From positions 1 to 8,664 of the forward strand of contig CAZMVY010000207.1 of assembly GCA_964569765.1 (NCBI GenBank): a stretch of 8,664 nt of DNA. Reading direction: 5' to 3'. The translations under genes were made by a program, and so were the position numbers. The DNA comes from CAZMVY01 sp964569765 (lineage in GTDB: Bacteria > Planctomycetota > Phycisphaerae > UBA1845 > PWPN01). Shown in pieces: positions 1-6,076 of the stretch. How positions within the stretch are numbered: the stretch's first letter is position 1; each line of letters starts with the position of its first letter. The notes under the pieces were generated by a model. The model was given only the letters and a program-made list of their open reading frames with translations. It did no database searches and was not told the DNA's origin.

Positions 1-116
1 GGGGCGGTGGCCGGCGGTGCACGGGCGGTGGCCTTTCGCGAAGTGGTGCCGGCGCCGGACGCCGCCGCCCCCGCGGCGAAAAGCAGGATCAGGATGAGCC
101 GGACGCGACACCGCAT
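1..116 (-). CDS. N-terminus of an exported protein (partial, cut by the window edge)
   Basis: The minus strand reads ATG at 116-114 and stays open to the window edge, giving 38 complete codons. The peptide begins MRCRVRLILILLFAAGAAAS: two arginines in the n-region, a leucine/isoleucine core, then small residues. That is a textbook Sec signal peptide, with cleavage likely around residues 19-22. An Ala/Pro/Thr-rich stretch follows and contains a short repeat (ATARAPP then ATAP). A perfect TATAAT lies about 26 bases upstream of the start on the same strand. No Shine-Dalgarno site is obvious. The mature domain is outside the window, so no function can be given. The gene is divergent from argH. 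Confidence 0.55.
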   Translation of the reverse strand, partial: MRCRVRLILILLFAAGAAASGAGTTSRKATARAPPATA

Positions 117-141
117 GCGCACTTCGTAAGCGACCCCCGCT

Positions 142-147
142 ATTATA
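142..147 (-). promoter_or_regulatory. -10 box for the leftward exported-protein gene
   Basis: The minus strand carries a perfect TATAAT in a very GC-rich stretch. It implies a transcription start near 135 and a leader of about 19 bases before the ATG at 116. No TTGACA-like box is visible 16-18 bases upstream, so only the -10 is called. Confidence 0.45.
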
Positions 148-222
148 CCCGCACACCGAGCGGGCCGCCGCCCAGGTCCGGCTCCGATGGCCTGCCCGGC
201 GTGCGCCCGGCCGCTCCCGGCG

Positions 223-251
223 TTGCCCCTGTCCGCGGCGGCCCGTAGTAT
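223..251 (+). promoter_or_regulatory. Sigma70-like promoter of the argH-thiL-tsaE cluster
   Basis: TTGCCC (223-228) and TAGTAT (246-251) are separated by 17 bases. Each hexamer matches the housekeeping consensus at 4 of 6 positions. The predicted start of transcription is near 258, leaving a leader of roughly 27 bases before the argH ATG. No operator, arginine box, riboswitch or attenuator is evident in 117-284. Confidence 0.45.
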
Positions 252-284
252 CAGGCTGTTTCGGCGTGGCAGCGCCCCGACATC

Positions 285-1676
285 ATGAACTCGAAAGACG
301 CGAAAAGCTGGCAAGCGAGAATGTCCAAGGCGGCCCACGCCCTGACCGTGTCGTTCGTCGAATCGATCTCATTCGACCGGCGGCTCTGGCGGCATGACAT
401 CGCCGGCAGCCTCGCTCACGCGGAGATGCTCGCCTCCATCGGCCTGCTCACACGTAAGGAACTGCGGCGGATCCGGGCGGGCTTCGCCTCCATCGAGCAG
501 GACATCGAGGCCGGAACGTTCCGCTTCGACCCGGCTCAGGAAGACATCCACATGGTGCTGGAGGCCGCGCTGATCGAACGGATCGGCGAGCCCGGCAAGA
601 AGCTCCATACGGCCCGTTCGCGAAACGATCAGATCGCCCTCGACTTACGGCTTTACATCCGCGACGCCATCGACCGGGAGATCCTGCCGGGCCTGCGCAA
701 TCTGGAAAAGGCCCTCGCAGCCATGGCCGAGGGCGAGACCGAAACGGTGATGCCCGCGTACACGCACATGCAGCGGGCGCAGCCGATCTCCCTGGCGGCC
801 TATCTGCTGGCGTACGTCGAGCAGTTCGATCGCGATCGGCAACGCTTCCTCGACGCAAGGAAACGGGTGGACGTGTGCCCGCTCGGAGCCGGCGCCGTGG
901 CCGGCACCACGTTGCCGATCGACCGCCGCGCCGTCGCACGGATGCTCGGCTTCGCGGCCGTCGCCGGCAACAGCATCGATGCGTCGAGCGACCGCGACTT
1001 CTGCGTCGAATTCGCCTCGTGCTGCGCCCTGGCGATGACCCACCTCACGCGGCTCGCCGAAGACTGGATCCTCTACGCAACGCAGGAGTTCGGCTTCCTG
1101 CGGATCGACGACGCCTTCTGCACCGGCTCCTCGATGATGCCCCAGAAGCGCAACCCGGATCTGCTCGAGCTGATCCGCGGAAAGAACGGGCGTGCCGTCG
1201 GCGCACTTAACGGATTGCTGACCCTGCTGAAGGGGCTGCCTCTGGCCTATAACCGCGATCTGCAGGAGGACAAGATCCACGTATTCGCCGCACACGACAC
1301 GCTGACGGCCTGCCTCGAAGTGGCGGCGGCGATCGTGCGGCACAGCCGCTTCGACCGTCGGCGGCTGGAGGCGGCCACGCGATACGGCTTCCTCGACGCG
1401 ACCGGCCTGGCGGAGTACCTCGTCGGCAAGGGGCTGCCTTTCCGGCAGGCGCATCAGGTCGTCGGCAGGCTTGTGGCCGAGTGCGAACGCACCGGCCGGG
1501 AACTCGCGGACCTGCCGATCCAGACGCTGCGAGCCGCCTGCGACCGGATCCGGCCGGACGTGTACCGGTATCTCGGCGCCCGCAACGTCCTCGCACGATA
1601 CCGCAGCGAAGGCTCCGCCGGCCCGGCGTCGGTCCGCAGACAGATCGCGGCGTGGCGCAAACGCCTCGGGCGGTAG
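285..1676 (+). CDS. argH: Argininosuccinate lyase
   Basis: Cleaves argininosuccinate to arginine and fumarate, the last step of arginine biosynthesis, as a cytosolic homotetramer of the fumarase/aspartase superfamily. The 463 residues match the usual length. Signature blocks are in order: ISFDRRL (28-34) and DIAGS (38-42); HTARSRNDQ (108-116); YTHMQRAQP (159-167) with the general acid/base histidine at 161; and the flexible-loop signature GSSMMPQKRNP (281-291) with the catalytic serine pair. NRDLQEDK lies at 323-330. The start at 285 is chosen because residues 9-14 (WQARMS) align with the WGGRFS block near the N-terminus of the family; the ATG at 321 would remove it. There is no clear Shine-Dalgarno site. 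The GGRF motif is replaced by QARM, a mild oddity. thiL starts one base after the stop, so the two are probably co-transcribed. Confidence 0.96.
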   Translation: MNSKDAKSWQARMSKAAHALTVSFVESISFDRRLWRHDIAGSLAHAEMLASIGLLTRKELRRIRAGFASIEQDIEAGTFRFDPAQEDIHMVLEAALIERIGEPGKKLHTARSRNDQIALDLRLYIRDAIDREILPGLRNLEKALAAMAEGETETVMPAYTHMQRAQPISLAAYLLAYVEQFDRDRQRFLDARKRVDVCPLGAGAVAGTTLPIDRRAVARMLGFAAVAGNSIDASSDRDFCVEFASCCALAMTHLTRLAEDWILYATQEFGFLRIDDAFCTGSSMMPQKRNPDLLELIRGKNGRAVGALNGLLTLLKGLPLAYNRDLQEDKIHVFAAHDTLTACLEVAAAIVRHSRFDRRRLEAATRYGFLDATGLAEYLVGKGLPFRQAHQVVGRLVAECERTGRELADLPIQTLRAACDRIRPDVYRYLGARNVLARYRSEGSAGPASVRRQIAAWRKRLGR

Positions 1677-1677
1677 C

Positions 1678-2625
1678 ATGTCCAAGGGCGAGCTGGCATT
1701 CGTTGAGTGGCTCCGGAGCGTGTGTCAGGTCGATCCGGCCCGCGTACCGATCGGCATCGGCGACGACATGGCCGCCCTCGTCCTCGATGGACGGGTCGTA
1801 CTGACCACCGCCGATATGCTCCTCGACGGTGTGCATTTCGACACCCGCTCGCAATCGCTCCGGCGGATCGGCCGCAAAGCGATCGCCTGCTCGCTGAGCG
1901 ATTGCGCGGCGATGGCGGCCCGCCCGCGCGGGGCGATGGTGTCGGTCGCACTGCCGAACGCGATGAGCATGGACGACGCCCGGCGGTTGTACGACGGCAT
2001 GCTGGCGATCGGAGGGGAGTACAACTGCCCGATCATCGGCGGCGATACGACGAGCTGGGACCATCCCCTGGCCATCGACGTGTCCATGATCGCCGAGCCG
2101 ATGTCGAACTGCGGGCCCGTGCGGCGAAACGGCGCCCGGCCGGGCGACATACTCGTGGTGACCGGCGCGCTGGGCGGCTCACTGGCGGGCAGACACCTCG
2201 ATTTCACGCCGCGGCTGGTGGATGCGGAGTTCCTGGTCAACGAGCTGGGCGAATCGCTCCACGCGATGATCGACATCACGGATGGACTGGCGATCGACGC
2301 GTTCCGTATCTGTCAGGCCTCCGGGTGCGCCGCCTGCTTCGATGTGAACCTTCTCACGGCCGCCGCGAGCGACGACGCCCGCCGCGCTTCGCAATACGAC
2401 GGACGCACGCCGGTCGATCACGTGCTGCACGACGGCGAGGACTTCGAGCTGCTGCTGGCCATTCCCGCGCAGGCCCTGCCGAAGCTCAAAAAAGCCCCGC
2501 ACGTGCCGATGCCGGTCGGGCACATTGTGCCGTTGGCGCCCGGCGAGAGCCCCGGGCTGTACATACGGCGAGCAGATGGTCAGATCAAACCCATGGAACC
2601 CGGTGGCTATCAGCATTTCCGATAG
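1678..2625 (+). CDS. thiL: Thiamine-monophosphate kinase
   Basis: Phosphorylates thiamine monophosphate to thiamine diphosphate with ATP, the final step of cofactor synthesis, in the cytosol. The 315-residue protein has the two-domain PurM/AIRS-like layout. Residues 1-150 carry the Mg/ATP motifs GIGDD (26-30), TTADMLLDGVHF (43-54), SDCAAMAA (74-81; usually SDxAAMGA) and GGDT (121-124). The C-terminal half carries GDILVVTG (156-163), MIDITDGLA (197-205), DGEDFELL (252-259) and the terminal GGYQHF (309-314). The start at 1678 lies one base after the argH stop and gives the canonical N-terminus, MSKGELAFVEWL. An upstream in-frame ATG at 1471 lies inside argH and adds only non-homologous sequence. 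Translation is probably coupled to argH; a weak GGGCGG precedes the start. The second glycine of GGEDYEL-type motifs is kept but the first is Asp. Confidence 0.95.
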   Translation: MSKGELAFVEWLRSVCQVDPARVPIGIGDDMAALVLDGRVVLTTADMLLDGVHFDTRSQSLRRIGRKAIACSLSDCAAMAARPRGAMVSVALPNAMSMDDARRLYDGMLAIGGEYNCPIIGGDTTSWDHPLAIDVSMIAEPMSNCGPVRRNGARPGDILVVTGALGGSLAGRHLDFTPRLVDAEFLVNELGESLHAMIDITDGLAIDAFRICQASGCAACFDVNLLTAAASDDARRASQYDGRTPVDHVLHDGEDFELLLAIPAQALPKLKKAPHVPMPVGHIVPLAPGESPGLYIRRADGQIKPMEPGGYQHFR

Positions 2626-2632
2626 GCAGACA

Positions 2633-3106
2633 ATGAGCCGCGCATTCGACCTGGAATCGAACAGCCCGGAAACGACGCAGGCCATCGGACGGGCCCTTGG
2701 CGCAGCGCTTCGCACCGGCGACGTGATTGCGCTGGTCGGGCCGCTGGGGGCGGGCAAGACCGTGCTCGTCAAGGGAATCGCGGCCGGAGCGGGCGTGGGG
2801 GATCCCCGGCGGGTCACGAGTCCGACGTTCGTAATCGTCAACGAGTATGAGGGACGGCTGCGGCTGTTTCACATCGACGCCTACCGGCTGCGGGACGGGC
2901 GCGACCTGGAGGCGCTTGGCTTCAGCGAGTTTCTCGAACAGGGCGCCGTCGTAGTGGAGTGGGCGGACCGTGTCGGCCGCGCGCTTCCGTCCGAGCGGCT
3001 GACGATCACGATTGAGCCGGTCGCGGCCTCCGCACGCCGGCTGCACCTGCACGGGGAGAACGAACGGGCGCGTTACCTGATGCAGGCCGTTCCGCCGGCC
3101 CCGTGA
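2633..3106 (+). CDS. tsaE: tRNA t6A37 biosynthesis ATPase TsaE
   Basis: P-loop ATPase that works with TsaB and TsaD to transfer the threonylcarbamoyl group to A37 of ANN-decoding tRNAs. The product is 157 residues, typical for the family. Seen in order: Walker A GPLGAGKT (36-43), the TSPTF motif (62-66), HIDAYRL (80-86) and VVEWADR (107-113), all hallmarks of the YjeE/TsaE family. The start at 2633, seven bases after the thiL stop, fits family length; the open frame continues upstream into thiL but lacks homology there. The leading AGGCAG is a poor ribosome site, so coupling to thiL is likely. The partners tsaB and tsaD are not in this window. The last 20 or so residues are a basic, then Pro/Ala tail with no recognised motif. 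Confidence 0.95.
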   Translation: MSRAFDLESNSPETTQAIGRALGAALRTGDVIALVGPLGAGKTVLVKGIAAGAGVGDPRRVTSPTFVIVNEYEGRLRLFHIDAYRLRDGRDLEALGFSEFLEQGAVVVEWADRVGRALPSERLTITIEPVAASARRLHLHGENERARYLMQAVPPAP

Positions 3107-3112
3107 GAGCGA

Positions 3113-3138
3113 CCCGCGTCCCGGCCGCCGGCCGCGGG
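3113..3138 (+). terminator. GC-rich hairpin after tsaE
   Basis: CCCGCG (3113-3118) pairs with CGCGGG (3133-3138), and the loop can form further GC pairs. It starts six bases after the tsaE stop, where the three-gene cluster should end. There is no T-run, so this is at best an unusual intrinsic terminator. In sequence this GC-rich, short hairpins also arise by chance. Confidence 0.25.
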
Positions 3139-3155
3139 GCCTTCGGACGCGCGGT

Positions 3156-3185
3156 TTGCCATCCGCGGTCGGCCGCCTGTAGCAT
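3156..3185 (+). promoter_or_regulatory. Sigma70-like promoter of the polytopic membrane protein
   Basis: TTGCCA (3156-3161; 5 of 6 to TTGACA) and TAGCAT (3180-3185; 4 of 6 to TATAAT) are 18 bases apart. Transcription would begin near 3192, only about six bases before the GTG start at 3198, leaving no room for a Shine-Dalgarno site. Confidence 0.45.
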
Positions 3186-3197
3186 CCGCGTGAGACC

Positions 3198-5336
3198 GTG
3201 TCGAGCAAACCTACCAGCAACGGACGCCGCCTCGTCTGGCTGTTCCCGACCGCGCTCGCGGCAATCGCCGCAACGCGCTTCCCGCCGATCGCCGCGCCGG
3301 CGATGCTGCTCCTGCTCTGCTACCTGCCGGGGCGGATCGGCGTGCAGGCCGCCGGTCTCGCGGCCTCCTGGGATACGGCAGGGCGCGTCGTGTTGAGCGT
3401 CGCCCTGTCGCTGGCGGTCGCGCCGGTTCTCCTGAACGCGCTGTGGCATCTCGGAAACACCCCGTGGCTGTTGCTGACGAGCATCTGGCTGACCGTAAGC
3501 GTCGGGTTGTGGCTCGCCGAGAGGCGTTTTCCCGAGACCCCGGCGTCGTTTGCCCCCACCCTGCGCCTCTTTGACGAGGGATTCACGTGCATCATCGCCG
3601 CCGCCCTGGCGATTCTCGTAACGTTCGTCACCGTCGGACCGTACTGGCCCACCGAGTTGCACGGATACCCCGTACCCAGCCTCATCCATGACTTCGTGAA
3701 ACACCACGCGGTCCTGTTTTCGCTCGAGCGCCGTCCGCTGCCCCTCGGCGATCCGTTTTATGCGGATGGCGCCGCAGGACCGGTGTATTACTACCATTTC
3801 TTCTACCTGATCCCGGCCACGGTCCGGGCGGTGGCCGGCGGCCCGGATATCGAGCTGGCGTTCGGCATCCAGAGCGCGCTCGTGGCCATCGTGACCGCCG
3901 CGATGTTCTACCTGACCGTCAAGCGGTTCACGCGCGGGGATCGCCCCGCGATCCTGGGCGCGCTTCTGGCCACCGTCATCGGCGGACTGGACATCATTCC
4001 GGTCCTCTGCATGCGGCAACCCGTGGTCACGCTGGATGCCTGGGCGGACCACACGGTCCGCATCCACAACTTCCTCACGCAGATGATCTGGAGCCCGCAG
4101 AACATTTCGGGCGTCCTCATGGCGCTGGTCGGCGTCTACATTCTGTCGCTCAAGGGATGGTGGAAGGGCTGGTTCGTCATGGGCCCGCTTCTGATCGCGG
4201 CGATCGTCGGATCAAGCGTCTGGGTAGCGCTGGTCGTGCTCGCGGGCACCGTCGTGTTCGTCCTTCTCGATCTCGTTCCGGCAGGCGGCCCGCCGATCTC
4301 CGCCGTACGGCGCGCACTCGGCGCGGCCGGTGTCGCCGTCCCGGCCCTGGTGCTGTCCGCGCCCAGCCTGCTCGGTTACGCCGAAATGTCGCGCCGTCTC
4401 GGCAAGGGCCTGACCACCCTCTGGCCGCACCAGTCGCACGCCCTGCTCGGCCGCCTTGTGCAACCCGGCATACTCGCCAATCTTCTCGATCTGCCGTGGC
4501 TCCTTGCCCTCGAACTGGGGCCGCTCGTACTGTTCCCGCTGCTCCTGCCCGGGACGATCTGGAAACGGGCGTGGCGAGACCGGGGGCTGCGGCTCCTTCT
4601 GATCTGCGGCATCGTGGCGATCGCGGGGTTCGTGACATTCCGAAGCCATTTCACCTACAACGACTTCGGCCAGAAGACGATGCTGGTGGCCATGACGGCC
4701 GGCGTCGTGCTCGCCTCCTGTGTCGTGAGCCCTCACAAGACGAAAGCATCACTCCGCAACCCGTTCGGATGGTCGCTTCAGACGGGGCTTCGCGGCCGAG
4801 GCCACGCCCTTACCGCATGGTTGGTCGGCCTGGTGCTCTTGGCGGGGCTGCCGGTGGGGCTCTACGAAGCCCCTCTCACCGCTGTTCGACGTTACCTGCC
4901 CGCGAACGGCCCGCTGAAACGCCTGCTACCCCCGGGCGCCCTGCGTACCATACCGGAAGGCGCCGCCTATCGGTTCCTCCGATACGATCTGCCGTCCGAT
5001 GCCGTGCTCCAGGCCGATTGGGGCGGCGAACGCGTCAACCTGGTCCAGATCGCGCGAAAGCAGGTGGGCGTCACCATCCTTCAGGAAGACACGCAGGTGT
5101 TCGCCCCCGCCCATCCGCTGGCGCACGAACAATGCCTGACGGAAGTCTCGGTAAGTCTCTCGAACCCCGGGACCGCCGCGGCCTGCCATGCCGTTCTGCG
5201 GCGACACGGGATCACGCACGTGTTCATCGGGACGATCGAGCATCAGCGTTGGGGGGAACTGGGGAAGTTCGACGACTCGCGTTACTTCGACCCGGTGTTT
5301 CGCGACGGCGACATCCGGGTATTCGCGCTGAAGTAA
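3198..5336 (+). CDS. Polytopic membrane protein, GT-C / DUF2298-like (putative glycosyltransferase)
   Basis: A 712-residue inner-membrane protein with about 12-14 hydrophobic segments from residue 12 to 558 and a soluble C-terminal domain (about 585-712). The first large loop (147-203) contains IHDFVKHH (163-170) and the aromatic cluster GPVYYYHFFYL (194-204). The C-terminus reads THVFIGTIEHQRWGELGKF (673-691) and ends DGDIRVFALK. From memory, the YYY cluster and the 'hVfhGxxExxxxGxxKF' ending resemble DUF2298 (Chlor_Arch_YYY) proteins and other GT-C-fold enzymes, which move sugars from polyprenyl-phosphate carriers on the outer face of the membrane. Asp165 is a candidate first-loop acidic residue. 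Both points are inference. The GTG start at 3198 is used because the frame has no better start and the hydrophobic N-terminus follows at once. It has its own promoter, 91 bases after tsaE. Substrate unknown. Confidence 0.75.
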   Translation: MSSKPTSNGRRLVWLFPTALAAIAATRFPPIAAPAMLLLLCYLPGRIGVQAAGLAASWDTAGRVVLSVALSLAVAPVLLNALWHLGNTPWLLLTSIWLTVSVGLWLAERRFPETPASFAPTLRLFDEGFTCIIAAALAILVTFVTVGPYWPTELHGYPVPSLIHDFVKHHAVLFSLERRPLPLGDPFYADGAAGPVYYYHFFYLIPATVRAVAGGPDIELAFGIQSALVAIVTAAMFYLTVKRFTRGDRPAILGALLATVIGGLDIIPVLCMRQPVVTLDAWADHTVRIHNFLTQMIWSPQNISGVLMALVGVYILSLKGWWKGWFVMGPLLIAAIVGSSVWVALVVLAGTVVFVLLDLVPAGGPPISAVRRALGAAGVAVPALVLSAPSLLGYAEMSRRLGKGLTTLWPHQSHALLGRLVQPGILANLLDLPWLLALELGPLVLFPLLLPGTIWKRAWRDRGLRLLLICGIVAIAGFVTFRSHFTYNDFGQKTMLVAMTAGVVLASCVVSPHKTKASLRNPFGWSLQTGLRGRGHALTAWLVGLVLLAGLPVGLYEAPLTAVRRYLPANGPLKRLLPPGALRTIPEGAAYRFLRYDLPSDAVLQADWGGERVNLVQIARKQVGVTILQEDTQVFAPAHPLAHEQCLTEVSVSLSNPGTAAACHAVLRRHGITHVFIGTIEHQRWGELGKFDDSRYFDPVFRDGDIRVFALK

Positions 5337-5349
5337 CCCGTGAGAGAGG

Positions 5350-5382
5350 GTCGCCGCGTGTCACGGCTCCTGCGGCGGCGAC
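5350..5382. terminator. Inverted repeat between convergent genes (possible bidirectional terminator)
   Basis: GTCGCCGC (5350-5357) and GCGGCGAC (5375-5382) are exact reverse complements with a 17-base loop, which itself holds part of the small palindrome CGTGTCACG (5357-5365). It begins 14 bases after the membrane-protein stop and overlaps the last codons of the minus-strand gene. There is no T-tract on either side. The placement suits a shared terminator; chance in GC-rich sequence cannot be excluded. Confidence 0.3.
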
Positions 5383-5996
5383 TCGGCAGTCTCCTCGGAG
5401 ACATCCGCCAAAGACCGGCGCCGGCGCCGTTCCCGAATCACCACCACCAGGACGAAAATCGCCGCGAGGCCCACCAGCGGCATGTACTTCGTGCTCACCG
5501 GGCTGGCCTGCGGCAGCGAAACGCCCGCCACAACCGCCTCGCTGCCGTCGGCGAACCGAACCGTCACGTCTCCCCGGCCGACATTCGCCCCCGCCGCACA
5601 AATCCGCATGCCGAACTCGGCCGACTCACCCTGGGCGATGCCATCACCCGCCGGCGCCGCCGCCGTGCACACGCCGGGCCGGTCCTCCACGCCAACGTTC
5701 ACGAGGTAGGTGCACTGCTGCGTCCAGCCCGGCGGGACCATGAACGTGTCCGCGTGGTAGTGGGGGAACTCCACCTGGACGATCGGCGAGACGTGCCGGT
5801 TCGTGACCGTCCACGCATAGTTGTGCGCGGTGTCATCAGCGCCACCGGTGATCGTCACCCGATCGTTGCCCACCGCGAGGACCGGCCCCGTGCTCCCCGC
5901 CGAGGCCGCCACAACCGCGATCCACGCCGGCGCCAAGCCGCTGACTCCGCGCGGCCGATACGCGCCATCCCGCCACTGCACACCGCGTGTTGCCAT
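5361..5996 (-). CDS. Exported single-pass membrane protein of unknown function
   Basis: I do not recognise the family. The 211-residue product has a basic N-region, a hydrophobic stretch (21-41, ending GPVLA) that looks like a signal peptide, an extracytoplasmic region of about 130 residues, and one C-terminal membrane segment (172-187). An RERRRRR stop-transfer cluster and an acidic, Pro-ended tail of about 17 residues follow. The middle region is rich in beta-prone residues with short Gly/Asp turns and contains cysteines 95, 110 and 133, so it may be a small beta-sandwich. The charge pattern predicts that the middle is outside and the tail inside. The start at 5996 is preferred to the in-frame ATG at 6023: GGTGGAG lies five bases upstream of it, and 6023 sits upstream of the transcription start implied by the -10 box. 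The C-terminal TM plus Arg cluster recalls PEP-CTERM tails, but the PEP motif is absent. Confidence 0.7.
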   Translation of the reverse strand: MATRGVQWRDGAYRPRGVSGLAPAWIAVVAASAGSTGPVLAVGNDRVTITGGADDTAHNYAWTVTNRHVSPIVQVEFPHYHADTFMVPPGWTQQCTYLVNVGVEDRPGVCTAAAPAGDGIAQGESAEFGMRICAAGANVGRGDVTVRFADGSEAVVAGVSLPQASPVSTKYMPLVGLAAIFVLVVVIRERRRRRSLADVSEETAESPPQEP

Positions 5997-6025
5997 CGTT
6001 GCTCCACCCTGCGACAAGCGCATTC

Positions 6026-6031
6026 ATTGTA
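6026..6031 (-). promoter_or_regulatory. -10 box for the leftward exported-protein gene
   Basis: TACAAT (5 of 6 to TATAAT) on the minus strand, 29 bases upstream of the ATG at 5996. The implied transcription start near 6019 excludes the alternative ATG at 6023. No good -35 element is visible 16-18 bases upstream. Confidence 0.35.
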
Positions 6032-6038
6032 TTCGGCC

Positions 6039-6067
6039 TCGAAACGCCGCACCATACCCGCTATCAT
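6039..6067 (+). promoter_or_regulatory. Sigma70-like promoter of truD and the lipoprotein gene
   Basis: TCGAAA (6039-6044; 4 of 6) and TATCAT (6062-6067; 5 of 6) are 17 bases apart. Transcription would start near 6074, about three bases before the truD ATG, so the mRNA would be leaderless or nearly so. It is back to back with the leftward promoter within the 80-base intergenic region. Confidence 0.45.
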
Positions 6068-6076
6068 GTTACGACC

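Noticed and set aside
191..213. Repeated GCCCGGC upstream of argH as a possible operator or attenuator
   Set aside because: It is a direct repeat, not an inverted one; only a four-base GGCG/CGCC hairpin can form, and there is no leader peptide or arginine codon run.
827..838. Perfect 12-base palindrome CGATCGCGATCG
   Set aside because: It lies inside argH and encodes the ordinary residues FDRDRQ; chance palindromes of CGATCG type are common in this composition.
645..1685. Long open minus-strand frame opposite argH
   Set aside because: It lies almost wholly antisense to a well-conserved enzyme gene, has no recognisable domain and no ribosome site that I can see.
3006..4067. Minus-strand open frame across tsaE and the membrane protein
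   Set aside because: The peptide is charged, repetitive and Arg/Gln/Gly-rich, and overlaps two better-supported genes.
5337..5360. Possible small gene or RNA between the convergent genes
   Set aside because: The gap is 24 bases and holds only part of the inverted repeat already listed.
4157..5743. Alternate plus-strand frame inside the membrane-protein gene
   Set aside because: Arg/Pro-rich shadow frame; the hydrophobic pattern of the main frame is clearly the coded one.
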